A stretch of 64,000 bases of DNA from Streptomyces griseoaurantiacus (GTDB taxonomy: Bacteria > Actinomycetota > Actinomycetes > Streptomycetales > Streptomycetaceae), in the NCBI GenBank assembly GCA_014656015.1, contig BNBP01000008.1:1-64000 (forward strand). Direction: 5' to 3'. The position numbers were made by a program, and so were the translations under genes. Below are positions 8,238-18,072 of this stretch, in pieces; within the stretch, counting starts at the first letter, position 1; every line of letters starts with the position of its first letter. The notes under the pieces were generated by a model. That model searched no databases, had not been told where the DNA came from, and was given only the letters and a program-made list of their open reading frames with translations.

Positions 8238-8741
8238 CTATGCCGTGGCCACGTACGAGGTCTCCGGTGCCGGCTTCTCCAGAACGATCATGCGGACGCC
8301 GTCGGGTCCCTCGGCGGTGCCCACCGTCTCGTAGCCCACCTTGCGGTAGAGCCGCAGGTTGTTCTCGCTGCGGTGTCCGGTGCTGAGCCGGAACCGCTTC
8401 GCCCCCCGCTCCTCGACCAGGGCCGCCTCGGCGGCGCGCAGCAGCCGGGCGCCGATGCCGTGGCCCTGCAGCCGGGGGTGGACGCACAGTTTGCCGATGG
8501 CGGCGGCGCCGTCCTCGGTCACCGTGCCGTGCACCGAGCCCACGACCTCCTCGCCGAGTCGCGCGACGAAGACGCAGTCGGCGGCGACCTCCGCGCGGAC
8601 CGAGTCCAGCGACTGGACCAGCGGGGGCAGCCGGTAGTTGCCGTAGAGCGCGGCTTCGCTCTGGAAGCACAGGTACTGCAGTCTGAAGATCTGCTCGACA
8701 TCCTGCTCGGTCGCCACCGAGATGGTCACGCTCATGCCCAT
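8238..8741 (-). CDS. GNAT-family N-acetyltransferase
   Basis: 167 residues from ATG 8739-8741, with GGGAGG 9 bases upstream; an ATG two codons downstream is also possible. The acetyl-CoA site is clear: strand IGKLCVHPRLQGHGIGARLL, in which QGHGIG is the Q/RxxGxG/A loop. The C-terminal LYRKVGYETVG matches the family end motif. The fold is a single GNAT domain with no targeting signal, so the protein is cytoplasmic. Substrate unknown. It converges on the preceding membrane-protein pair and is followed upstream by a sigma-like gene on the same strand. Confidence 0.85.
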   Translation of the reverse strand: MGMSVTISVATEQDVEQIFRLQYLCFQSEAALYGNYRLPPLVQSLDSVRAEVAADCVFVARLGEEVVGSVHGTVTEDGAAAIGKLCVHPRLQGHGIGARLLRAAEAALVEERGAKRFRLSTGHRSENNLRLYRKVGYETVGTAEGPDGVRMIVLEKPAPETSYVATA

Positions 8742-8786
8742 GTGCGCACGCCTCCCGCTCACCTGATCACCGGTTGTCCCCCATGC

Positions 8787-9302
8787 CTATCCCCGCCCTT
8801 CGCGCCCCGCAACCTCCGCCGCCAGCAATCGGCGCAGACAAGCCAGACATCTGGAGCGTTCCGGTCCGAGACTGCCCTGTGAGATACCCAACTCCCCCGC
8901 GATCTCCCGGTAGGTCGGATCCTCGGGGGACAGCAGGGCGGCGATCAGCCGGGGGCAGCGGCCGGGCAGCCGGCGCACCGCCGCGTGCAGCGCGCGGTGG
9001 CGGGCCGCGGCGAGGGCCCGCGCCTCAGGACCTGCCCCGCGGTCCTCGGCGGGTTCGCCGGCGCCCGGCGTGTAGGGCCTCTCGCGCCGGGCGGTACGAC
9101 GGCTGCGGCGCGCCTCGGCGCGGACGGCCCGGCGCAGCCAGTCGGGCGGGTCGGCGGGCGGGGCGTCCGCCGCCAGCCGTTCCAGGAGGCGCAGCCAGAC
9201 CGCCTGTTCCAGGTCGCCCGGTTCCGCGCCGCAGGCGCGGCCTTCCGCCAGGGCCTCGGCGGCCAGCAGCGGGCGCAGAAAGGCCAGCAGGTCGTGGGTC
9301 AT
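8787..9302 (-). CDS. Short sigma-70-family (ECF-like) RNA polymerase sigma factor
   Basis: 171 residues from ATG 9300-9302; a GTG at 9354-9356 would add 18 basic residues. No strong ribosome site supports either. The N-terminal half (LEQAVWLRLLERL, then PDWLRRAVRAEARRSRR) resembles a degenerate sigma region 2. The C-terminal half (LPGRCPRLIAALLSPEDPTYREIAGELGISQGSLGPER) is a good region 4 helix-turn-helix for -35 recognition. No anti-sigma gene is next to it; the neighbours are an acetyltransferase and a phosphodiesterase. The weak region 2 leaves room for a non-sigma regulator that only uses the region 4 fold. Confidence 0.75.
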   Translation of the reverse strand: MTHDLLAFLRPLLAAEALAEGRACGAEPGDLEQAVWLRLLERLAADAPPADPPDWLRRAVRAEARRSRRTARRERPYTPGAGEPAEDRGAGPEARALAAARHRALHAAVRRLPGRCPRLIAALLSPEDPTYREIAGELGISQGSLGPERSRCLACLRRLLAAEVAGREGRG

Positions 9303-9402
9303 GTGCGGCGTGACGCGGCCGCCCCGGCGGTGGTTGCCGGGGCGGCCGTACGTCACTCGATCGTGGGCCCGGCAGTGACGTGGCGTCAGGCCCCGGGGGC
9401 GG

Positions 9403-10626
9403 TCACCGGTTCTTCCGGAAGTCCTCGCGGGCCAGGACGCCGGTGTCCGCGTTGTCGGTGAAGACCCCGTCGATGCCGGTGGCGAAGTAGGCCGCGAACG
9501 CGCCGAAGGCGTCCCCGTAGCCGTCCGGGTCGGTGCCCCGGCGGAACTCGGCGGGCAGGAAGGGGTTCTCGTTGCGCATGGTGTACGGGTGCAGGATCAG
9601 GCCCGCCCGGTGCGCGTCGGCGACGAGCGTGGTGGGGCGGGTGAGCCGGCCGGCGGAGTCCTTGGGGATGATCAGGTCGAGGGTGGGGCCGATGCCCTGT
9701 GCGTAGCCGGCGATCTCCTTGAGCCCCTCGGGCGTGATGAGGTCGGCCACGGTGCGCGGGTCCCCCGTGGCGACGAAGTCCCAGGGGCGGGAGCCCGCGT
9801 CGGACAGCAGCACGGCGAGGGTGTTGTCGACGAGCCCGCTCATCCGCCGGATGCTGGTGGGTTCGAAGGACTGCAGGAGCACGGGCGAGGTGCGCCGGTG
9901 CTTGCCGTGCCGGCGCAGCACCCGGGCGAGCCGCTCCTCGATGCCGAGGCCGAGCCCCCGGAAGTAGGTGGGGTGCTTGAGCTCGGGGTAGATCCAGACC
10001 TGCTTGCCCCGCCTGCGGGTCTGCTCGTCCTGCCACTTCAGGACCTCTTCGAAGGTGGGGATCTCGAAGCGCCCGTCGTAGAGGGTGTTGTGCGGCCGGT
10101 TGGCGGGGATGCGCTCCACGGCTCGCAGGGTCTTCAGCTCGGCGAGGGTGAAGTCCTCGGTGAACCAGCCGGTGGTGGAGACCCCGTCGAGCGTCTTGGT
10201 GGTGCGGCGGCCGGCGAACTCGGGGTGGTCGGCGACGTCGGTGGTGCCGCCGATCTCCGGTTCGTGGCGGCAGACGAGGTGGCCGTCCTTGGTGGGGACG
10301 AGGTCGCCGGCCTCGACGATGTCGGCGCCGAGGTCGAGGGCGAGTTCGTAGGAGCCGAAGGTGTGCTCCGGCCGGTAGCCGCTGGCTCCGCGGTGCCCGA
10401 TGATCGTCGGCACCGGCAGCCCCTTCAGCCCGCCGCCGTGCGGGCCCGCCGTGCCGGCTCCCTCGGCTTCGGCGGCTCTCGCCGTGCCGGACAGTCCGAG
10501 GACGGCGCCGCCCGCGCCGAGCACCGCGGCGCCGAGCAGTGCCCGCCGCCCGGTGCCGCGCTCCCGCCCGTACGGCTCTCCCGGCTCTCGCGGATCCACC
10601 GGCCGGCCCGTCTGTCCCGACTCCAT
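9403..10626 (-). CDS. glpQ: Secreted glycerophosphodiester phosphodiesterase
   Basis: 407 residues from ATG 10624-10626, set by AGGAGG 7 bases upstream; longer frames have no such site. The leader carries twin arginines followed by a hydrophobic run (RRALLGAAVLGAGG, residues 27-40) and an Ala-rich cleavage region near 50, suggesting Tat export. The catalytic domain starts at about 76 with IGHRGASGYRPEHT (first catalytic His and Glu), followed by IVEAGDLVPTKDGHLVCRHEP with the metal-binding Glu/Asp and second His. It would cleave glycerophosphodiesters outside the cell to glycerol 3-phosphate and an alcohol, supplying phosphate. The C-terminal block (IDGVFTDNAD) completes the TIM barrel. The symbol is a functional analogy. 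Confidence 0.9.
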   Translation of the reverse strand: MESGQTGRPVDPREPGEPYGRERGTGRRALLGAAVLGAGGAVLGLSGTARAAEAEGAGTAGPHGGGLKGLPVPTIIGHRGASGYRPEHTFGSYELALDLGADIVEAGDLVPTKDGHLVCRHEPEIGGTTDVADHPEFAGRRTTKTLDGVSTTGWFTEDFTLAELKTLRAVERIPANRPHNTLYDGRFEIPTFEEVLKWQDEQTRRRGKQVWIYPELKHPTYFRGLGLGIEERLARVLRRHGKHRRTSPVLLQSFEPTSIRRMSGLVDNTLAVLLSDAGSRPWDFVATGDPRTVADLITPEGLKEIAGYAQGIGPTLDLIIPKDSAGRLTRPTTLVADAHRAGLILHPYTMRNENPFLPAEFRRGTDPDGYGDAFGAFAAYFATGIDGVFTDNADTGVLAREDFRKNR

Positions 10627-11013
10627 GAGCGCTCCTCCTGCCGCTATGTCCTGCATGTCCTGCACCTGCCAACGCGGACGATCGTAGGTCGCCGGAGGTG
10701 ACGGTGGGGAGACGCGCGGCGGAACACGCGGGTGAGACGGCATGTCGCGCGGGGTACGGAGGATGACGGACCGTCGTGGCCCTCCGGGGTGCGGATCTTC
10801 CCCTACGGCCGCCGGCCCGGGAGCGGCGAAGCTCACACCGTTCCGGCGCCCGAGTGGGCCGCGCGTCACACGCTGTCGCGGGTGAACGTGCGTCAATAGG
10901 GTGTACGCGCCGCGCGAACCCGAGGTGCGCGCGGCGGTGGGGCGCGAGTATCGTCCTCACCTGCACGAACTTCATACCGAATCCATTGACGTTCCCCGAC
11001 ACCGGAGGGCCCG
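10627..11013. other. Divergent promoter region between glpQ-like gene and plsC
   Basis: 387 bases between two divergently transcribed genes. Open frames here are antisense or out-of-frame and show no protein-like composition. ATTGACG near 10983 is a plausible -35-like element upstream of the plsC start, but no matching -10 box is clear. I see no repeats or structured RNA. Confidence 0.45.
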
Positions 11014-11685
11014 TTGTCCCGCTTCGCGCTCATCAAGGCAGTGCTCGGACCGATCATGCGTCTGATGTTCCGCCTACGGGTGGAGGGCGCGGAGCGCATC
11101 CCGGCCGACGGCCCGGTCATCCTGGCCGGCAACCACCTCACCTTCATCGACTCGATGATCCTTCCGCTGGTCTGCGACCGGCAGGTCTTCTTCATCGGCA
11201 AGGACGAGTACGTCACCGGCAAGAGCCTCAAGGGCCGCCTGATGGCCTGGTTCTTCACCGGCGTCGGCATGATCCCGGTCGACCGCGACGGCGGCCGCGG
11301 CGGCGTGGCCGCGCTGATGACCGGCCGACGCGTGCTGGAGCAGGGCCGTGTCTTCGGCATCTACCCGGAGGGCACGCGCTCGCCCGACGGCCGTCTGTAC
11401 CGGGGGCGCACGGGCATCGCCCGGCTCACCCTGATGACCGGCGCCCCGGTCGTCCCCTTCGCCATGATCGGCACGGACAAGCTCCAGCCGGGCGGCTCGG
11501 GCCTGCCCAAGCCGGGCAAGGTGACGGTCCGCTTCGGCGAGCCGATGGAGTTCTCCCGCTACGAGGGCATGGACCGCGACCGGTACGTGCTGCGCGCGGT
11601 GACCGATTCCGTCATGGCCGAGGTGATGGAGCTGTCCGGCCAGGAGTACGTGGACATCTACGCGACCAAGGCGAAGGCGGCCTGA
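11014..11685 (+). CDS. plsC: 1-acyl-glycerol-3-phosphate acyltransferase (PlsC family)
   Basis: 223 residues from a TTG start at 11014, supported by GGAGGG 5 bases upstream and by family length. The enzyme transfers an acyl chain to lysophosphatidate at the inner face of the membrane to make phosphatidate. Motif I is NHLTFIDS (HX4D) at about residues 38-45 and motif III is YPEGTRSPDG at about 118-127. GMIPVDRDGGRGG between them is the usual motif II region. A C-terminal VRFGEPMEFS matches the family's last strand. It is transcribed alone, with a strong terminator after it. Confidence 0.93.
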   Translation: MSRFALIKAVLGPIMRLMFRLRVEGAERIPADGPVILAGNHLTFIDSMILPLVCDRQVFFIGKDEYVTGKSLKGRLMAWFFTGVGMIPVDRDGGRGGVAALMTGRRVLEQGRVFGIYPEGTRSPDGRLYRGRTGIARLTLMTGAPVVPFAMIGTDKLQPGGSGLPKPGKVTVRFGEPMEFSRYEGMDRDRYVLRAVTDSVMAEVMELSGQEYVDIYATKAKAA

Positions 11686-11711
11686 GTCCCGCCACCGGGC
11701 AGACGCAGCCG

Positions 11712-11739
11712 AAGGCGCCGTCGTGACCGACGGCGCCTT
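11712..11739. terminator. Bidirectional terminator between plsC and an aldo/keto reductase gene
   Basis: AAGGCGCCGTCG (11712-11723) pairs perfectly with CGACGGCGCCTT (11728-11739) over a TGAC loop, with A/T at the stem ends giving a short T run in both directions. It lies between two convergent genes. Confidence 0.85.
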
Positions 11740-11773
11740 TCGCGTGCCCGGCCGCTCGCCGACCGGACCGGGC

Positions 11774-12769
11774 TCAGTGCCAGGGCAGCCGCGACCGGTG
11801 GGCCCAGTAGGCGGCCGGGTCCTCCGAGAGCGCGGCCAGCCGGGCCGTCTGCTCCTCCGTCAGCTCGACGGCGGCCGCCCGCAGGTTCGAGGTGAGCTGG
11901 ACCGTGGTGGCCGCCCCCGAGAGCACCACGCCCGCCCAGGGCTGCCGCAGGACGAAGGCGAGGGCGACGGCGTCGGGGCCGGCGCCGGTCTCCTCGGCGA
12001 CCGCCGCGAGCGGCGCGGGGGCCTCCGGGGCCGCCAGCCGGCCGTTGGCCATGCCCTCCTTGACGAGCACCGTCAGACCGGCCTCGTGCGCCTCGGCGAG
12101 CGCCCGGCCCGCCGAGGTCTCCAGGACGTTGAACGTGGACTGGACCGTACGGAAGAGCGGGGTGCCGTCGACCGTCACGGCGAGGGCGGCGCGGATGGCC
12201 TCGGCCTGGGCGGGGCCGCTGGTGGAGAAGCCGATCGTGAGGCCCCGTGCGGCCGCCCCGGCGAGCCGGGCGTGCAGCTCGCGGTCGGTCAGGGCGGGGC
12301 TGTCGGGCGTCACCGAGTGGATCTGGTAGAGGTCGAGCCGGTCGCCGAGCAGCGCCTCGGTCTCGGCGCGCTGGCGCTCGTAGGTGGCCGTGCCATGGTC
12401 CTTGACCTCGTGCCGCTCGGCGTCGGTGGTCCAGCCGGCGGTGTAGGTGTAGCCCCACTTGCTGCCGACGACGACGTCGCGGACGTCCGGGCGGGCCCGC
12501 AGCCAGTCGGCGAGGAACTCCTCGGAGCGGCCGTAGGAGCGGGCGGCGTCGAGATAGCGCACGCCCCGCGCGTAGGCGGCGTCGAGGAGTGCGTGGGTGC
12601 GGGCGCGCAGCGCCTCCACGGTGCGCTCGGCCGGGAGGTCGCGGTCCCGGCCGAGGTTGATGTAGCCGGGGCGGCCGACGGCGGCCAGGCCGAGCCCCAT
12701 CCGGGCGACGGGGGTGGCACCCGTGCGAGCGGGGTCGGGCTCTGGGTCGTAGGGAAGGGCGAAGGGCAC
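11774..12769 (-). CDS. Aldo/keto reductase
   Basis: 331 residues from GTG 12767-12769 (VPFALPYDPEPD), with GGAG 8 bases upstream. It is a TIM-barrel NADPH-dependent oxidoreductase. The catalytic Asp and Tyr lie in GVRYLDAARSYGRSEEFL, where the usual DTA is DAA, and the Lys in VVVGSKWGY. The expected downstream His is seen as YQIHSVTPDS. The C-terminal SGAATTVQLTSNL binds the cofactor adenine end. It lies 78 bases downstream of argH on the same strand and may be read through from it, though no functional link is evident. Substrate unknown. Confidence 0.88.
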   Translation of the reverse strand: MPFALPYDPEPDPARTGATPVARMGLGLAAVGRPGYINLGRDRDLPAERTVEALRARTHALLDAAYARGVRYLDAARSYGRSEEFLADWLRARPDVRDVVVGSKWGYTYTAGWTTDAERHEVKDHGTATYERQRAETEALLGDRLDLYQIHSVTPDSPALTDRELHARLAGAAARGLTIGFSTSGPAQAEAIRAALAVTVDGTPLFRTVQSTFNVLETSAGRALAEAHEAGLTVLVKEGMANGRLAAPEAPAPLAAVAEETGAGPDAVALAFVLRQPWAGVVLSGAATTVQLTSNLRAAAVELTEEQTARLAALSEDPAAYWAHRSRLPWH

Positions 12770-12847
12770 CGCGGGGCTCCGTTTCCTCGGGTCCGTCCGG
12801 ACGCCGACCAACGTAACCCGCGGGGCCCCGGCTCCCCCGGCGACCTG

Positions 12848-14721
<1,874 letters not shown>

Positions 14722-15309
14722 ATGGGAAAAAGCTACGCGCGTATAGACGGCAGGCTGCGCACCTTCATCGAAGAGCAGCCGGTCTTCTTCACCGGGACCG
14801 CTCCCCTCTCCGCCGACGGCACGGTCAACGTCTCCCCCAAGGGCCTGCGGGGCTCCTTCGCCGTGCTCGACGAACTCACCGTGGCCTACCTCGACTTCGC
14901 GGGCAGCAACGCCGAGACCATCGCCCATCTGCGGGAGAACGGCCGCATCACGCTGATGTGGTGCGCCTTCCAGGGGCCGCCCGACATCGTGCGGGTGCAC
15001 GGCCGCGGCGAGCCCGTCTTCCGCGACGACCCGCGCTTCGAGGAACTCCTCACCCACTTCCCGGACATCGACGCCGGCCGGCACGGGCTGCGCTCCGTCA
15101 TCGTGGTGCGGGCCGAGCACATCCGGGACACCTGCGGGTACGCGGTGCCCTTCATGGCCTACGAGGAGGACCGCGATCTGCACGGCAAGCGGTTCGCGCG
15201 CGAGGACGACGCCTCGCTGAGCGCGTACTTCGCCAAGAAGGACCACGTGGCGACCAGCCTGGACGGACTTCCCGGGCTGCCGTTGCCGCTGCCTCCCCGT
15301 AGCGTCTGA
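14722..15309 (+). CDS. Pyridoxamine 5'-phosphate oxidase-like flavoprotein
   Basis: 195 residues from ATG 14722. The split-barrel FMN-binding fold is recognisable from FFTGTAPLSADGTVNVSPKG near residue 22, the usual first strands of the group, and GRITLMWCAFQGPPDIVRVHG near 73. Members bind FMN or F420 and reduce or oxidise small molecules. True PdxH activity is unlikely because the PdxH phosphate-binding arginines are not evident. No signal peptide. The next gene follows after 3 bases, so the pair is probably co-transcribed, although the partner is a secreted protein of apparently unrelated type. Confidence 0.83.
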   Translation: MGKSYARIDGRLRTFIEEQPVFFTGTAPLSADGTVNVSPKGLRGSFAVLDELTVAYLDFAGSNAETIAHLRENGRITLMWCAFQGPPDIVRVHGRGEPVFRDDPRFEELLTHFPDIDAGRHGLRSVIVVRAEHIRDTCGYAVPFMAYEEDRDLHGKRFAREDDASLSAYFAKKDHVATSLDGLPGLPLPLPPRSV

Positions 15310-15312
15310 GGC

Positions 15313-16023
15313 ATGCGCCCCGGTACCCCCGCCCTGCTGACCCTGCCCTTCTGCCTGCTGCTGCTCGCCGCCACGCCCGGCGCCGGGCAGCGGCGGGCCC
15401 CGCTGCCGGAGCGGATGGCGGACACCGGTGGCGGCACCCAGCTCCTCACCGCCGTGGCACCCGGCACGGGCGCCACCACCGGCACGCTCACCTGGTGGGA
15501 CCGCCGCGAGGGCCACTGGGTGCGAGCGGGCTCGGCACCCGCCCGCTTCGGCGCCCGCGGCCTCGTCGAGGGCACGAAGCGCCGGCAGGGCACGGACACG
15601 AGTCCGACGGGGCTGTACGACCTGCCGTACGCCTTCGGCATCCGGGGCGCGCCGCCCGGCACCGCGCTGCCGTACCGCAGGGTCCGCCCGGACTCCTGGT
15701 GGTGCGAGGACACCGCCTCCAGGGCCTACAACCGGTGGGCCGAGCCGCGCCCCGCCGACTGCCGGGCGGGACAGGCGGAGCACCTGGCCGGGTACGACCC
15801 GCAGTACCGGTACGCGCTGGTCGTGGGCTTCAACTACCACCGTCCGGTGCGGGGGCGCGGCGCCGGGATCTTCGTGCACGTCAACGGGCGAGGGGCGACG
15901 GCCGGCTGCGTGTCCGTGCCCGAGGGCGCGATGCGGCGGATCCTCGCCTGGGCCGACCCGGCGCGCGCGCCGCACCTCGCCATCGGGACGACGGGCGGCG
16001 ACACGGCCGTGACCCGGTACTGA
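15313..16023 (+). CDS. Secreted L,D-transpeptidase-like protein
   Basis: 236 residues from ATG 15313. The N-terminus is a Sec signal (MRPGTPALLTLPFCLLLLAA, cleavage probably after about residue 25). The C-terminal half has the YkuD-type signature region GIFVHVNGRGATAGCVSVPE, in which the His and the GC Cys would be the catalytic pair of peptidoglycan L,D-transpeptidases. The usual SHGC is TAGC here, a common actinobacterial variant. No LysM or other wall-binding domain is present, so the enzyme is minimal. It follows the FMN-fold gene after 3 bases, suggesting coupled expression. Confidence 0.82.
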   Translation: MRPGTPALLTLPFCLLLLAATPGAGQRRAPLPERMADTGGGTQLLTAVAPGTGATTGTLTWWDRREGHWVRAGSAPARFGARGLVEGTKRRQGTDTSPTGLYDLPYAFGIRGAPPGTALPYRRVRPDSWWCEDTASRAYNRWAEPRPADCRAGQAEHLAGYDPQYRYALVVGFNYHRPVRGRGAGIFVHVNGRGATAGCVSVPEGAMRRILAWADPARAPHLAIGTTGGDTAVTRY

Positions 16024-16048
16024 GGCCCCGAGGCGCCGAGCCGGGGCC
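16024..16048 (+). terminator. Hairpin after the L,D-transpeptidase gene
   Basis: GGCCCCG (16024-16030) pairs with CGGGGCC (16042-16048) directly after the stop codon, with an 11-base loop containing a further short GC stem. Moderate strength, no U-tract. Confidence 0.5.
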
Positions 16049-16204
16049 GGGCCGGTCGCCGCGCGCCCCCGCCCGGCAAACGGAGCACCGGCCTCCGTGG
16101 ATGATCCTGTGAACCGCCGCCCTCGTTGAACACCGGGCACGTGCCGCGCGTACTCCAGGCCAAGCGGGCCCCGGGCCCGACCACGCAGGACCACGGAGGA
16201 GACC

Positions 16205-17584
16205 GTGTCCACGATCGCCGGTGGCCGCGCCGCGCGGCGCCAGACGATGCGCCGCATCCGCCCACGCCGCTCCCCCGCCGTCCCGCTGCTGATCGCCGTC
16301 CTCGCGGGCGCGGTCGCGGTGCTGTGGCTGTGGTGGGCGAACACGCCGTCCCTGGCCGACACCAACGCCAAGATCCTCAACGCGGGCCGGATCACCGGAC
16401 TGCTCGCCGGCTATCTGATGGCCCTCGTGGTGCTGCAGATGGCCCGGGTGCCCGCGCTGGAGCGCCGGGTCGGCTCGGACCGGGTGGCCCGCTGGCACGC
16501 GATGAGCGGCCGCTACACCATCAGCCTCGTCCTCGCCCACGTGGTGCTGACGATGTACGGCTACGCGCTGCAGGCCGGCAAGGGCTTCGGCGACATCGTC
16601 CAGCAGACAGTGGACTCCGTCGGGCAACTGCCCGACCTGGGCAAGGCCACGATCGGCACCGGACTGCTGGTCCTGATCGCGCTGCTGTCCATGGGCCCGG
16701 TCCGCCGCCGCATCCCCTACGACTTCTGGTACCACGTCCATCTGCTCACCTACGCCGTGGTCTTCCTGACCTTCTGGCACCAGCTCTCCACCGGCAACGA
16801 CTTCGTCGTGGAACCGACCGCGAAGACGTTCTGGTACGCGCTGTACGGCTCGGTGACGGCACTGGTCCTCTGGTACCGCATCCTCACCCCGCTCCGGCTG
16901 AACCTCCGGCACCGGATGCGGGTCGAGGCCGTGATCGAGGAGACGCCCGGAGTGGTGTCGGTGCTGATCACCGGACGCCGGCTGCACCGGATCGGTGCCG
17001 AGCCGGGGCAGTTCTTCCGCTGGCGGTTCCTCGCGCCGGGGATGCGGTTCAGCTCGCACCCGTACTCGCTGTCGGCGGCGCCCCGCCCGAACATGCTCCG
17101 CATCACCGTGAAGGCCATCGGCGACCACAGCTCCGCGCTGCGCGGGCTGAGGCCCGGCACCCGGGTGTGGGCCGAGGGACCGTACGGGGCGCTGACCGCG
17201 CAGCGGCGCAGCCGGGGAAAGGTGCTGCTGGTGGCGGGCGGGGTCGGCATCACGCCGATGCGGGCCCTGTTCGAGACGCTGCCCGGCGCGGCCGGCGACC
17301 TCACCCTGCTGTACCGGGCCAACACCACGCAGGACCTGGCACTGTGGGACGAGCTGGCGCAGATCGCCCAGGAGCGCGGTGCCCGGCTGATGTACGCGGT
17401 CAACAGCCCCGAGGGGGAGCGGCCGGACATCTCCGCGGACACCCTGCGCCGCAAGCTGCCGGACATCGACCGGCACGACGTCTTCATGTGCGGGCCGCCC
17501 GGCTTCGCGCAGCAGGTCTACGAAGCACTGCGCGGTGCGGGCGTCCCCGCCCGCCGCATCCACCACGAGTCGTTCGAGATGTGA
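16205..17584 (+). CDS. Membrane ferric-reductase-like flavohaem oxidoreductase
   Basis: 459 residues from GTG 16205, with GGAGGA about 5 bases upstream. The N-terminal 220 residues hold about six membrane segments with conserved histidines for haem (RWHAMSG, LAHVVLTMYGY, WYHVHLLTYAVVFLTFWHQ), as in ferric-reductase/NADPH-oxidase transmembrane domains. The C-terminal half is a ferredoxin-NADP reductase module: FAD motif HPYSLSAAP, NAD(P)H motif VAGGVGITPMRAL and terminal CGPPGF. It should pass electrons from cytoplasmic NAD(P)H through haem to the outside. The next two genes encode an FMN-binding exported protein and ApbE, the likely electron acceptor and its flavin-loading enzyme. Confidence 0.88.
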   Translation: MSTIAGGRAARRQTMRRIRPRRSPAVPLLIAVLAGAVAVLWLWWANTPSLADTNAKILNAGRITGLLAGYLMALVVLQMARVPALERRVGSDRVARWHAMSGRYTISLVLAHVVLTMYGYALQAGKGFGDIVQQTVDSVGQLPDLGKATIGTGLLVLIALLSMGPVRRRIPYDFWYHVHLLTYAVVFLTFWHQLSTGNDFVVEPTAKTFWYALYGSVTALVLWYRILTPLRLNLRHRMRVEAVIEETPGVVSVLITGRRLHRIGAEPGQFFRWRFLAPGMRFSSHPYSLSAAPRPNMLRITVKAIGDHSSALRGLRPGTRVWAEGPYGALTAQRRSRGKVLLVAGGVGITPMRALFETLPGAAGDLTLLYRANTTQDLALWDELAQIAQERGARLMYAVNSPEGERPDISADTLRRKLPDIDRHDVFMCGPPGFAQQVYEALRGAGVPARRIHHESFEM

Positions 17585-17613
17585 CGACGGGACGCACGGG
17601 AGATCAGGGAGCG

Positions 17614-18072
17614 ATGAAGAAGAGCCACCCCATACGCCGGATCGTGCTGGCCTCCGCGGCCACCGTGTCCGGGATCGTGCTGCTGCTGTCGCTGAAGCCG
17701 TCCACCGGCCCGGCCGGCGCGGTCGCGGCCGGCACACCCCCGCAGCAGTCGGCGCCCGCCCAGGAGTCGCCGCAGGGCGGCACCGGGCAGAAGGCGGGCG
17801 CGACGACCGTCACCGGCGACGCCGCGCAGACCCAGTACGGCACGGTCCAGGTCCGCCTCACCCTCGCCGACGGGAAGATCACCAAGGCGGAGGCGGTGCA
17901 GGCGCCGAGCGGCGGCCACAGCACCGAGGTCACCGACGACGCGGTGCCCAAGCTGAACCAGGAGGCCCTCAGCGCGCAGAGCGCCGACATCGACGCGGTG
18001 TCGGGTGCCACGTACACCAGCGGCGGCTACCGGAAGTCGCTGCAGTCCGCGATCGACAAGGCCGGTGGCTGA
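17614..18072 (+). CDS. Exported FMN-binding domain protein (covalent flavin carrier)
   Basis: 152 residues from ATG 17614, with AGGGA upstream. A basic start and one hydrophobic segment (about 8-25) anchor or export it, then a Pro/Gln-rich linker leads to an FMN-binding domain at about 68-152. The sequence AVSGATYTSGGY contains the SGAT motif whose Thr receives FMN covalently from ApbE. It lies between the flavohaem reductase and apbE genes. I infer that it takes electrons from the reductase at the outer membrane face. Small size and a single flavin site make it a carrier rather than an enzyme. Confidence 0.88.
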   Translation: MKKSHPIRRIVLASAATVSGIVLLLSLKPSTGPAGAVAAGTPPQQSAPAQESPQGGTGQKAGATTVTGDAAQTQYGTVQVRLTLADGKITKAEAVQAPSGGHSTEVTDDAVPKLNQEALSAQSADIDAVSGATYTSGGYRKSLQSAIDKAGG

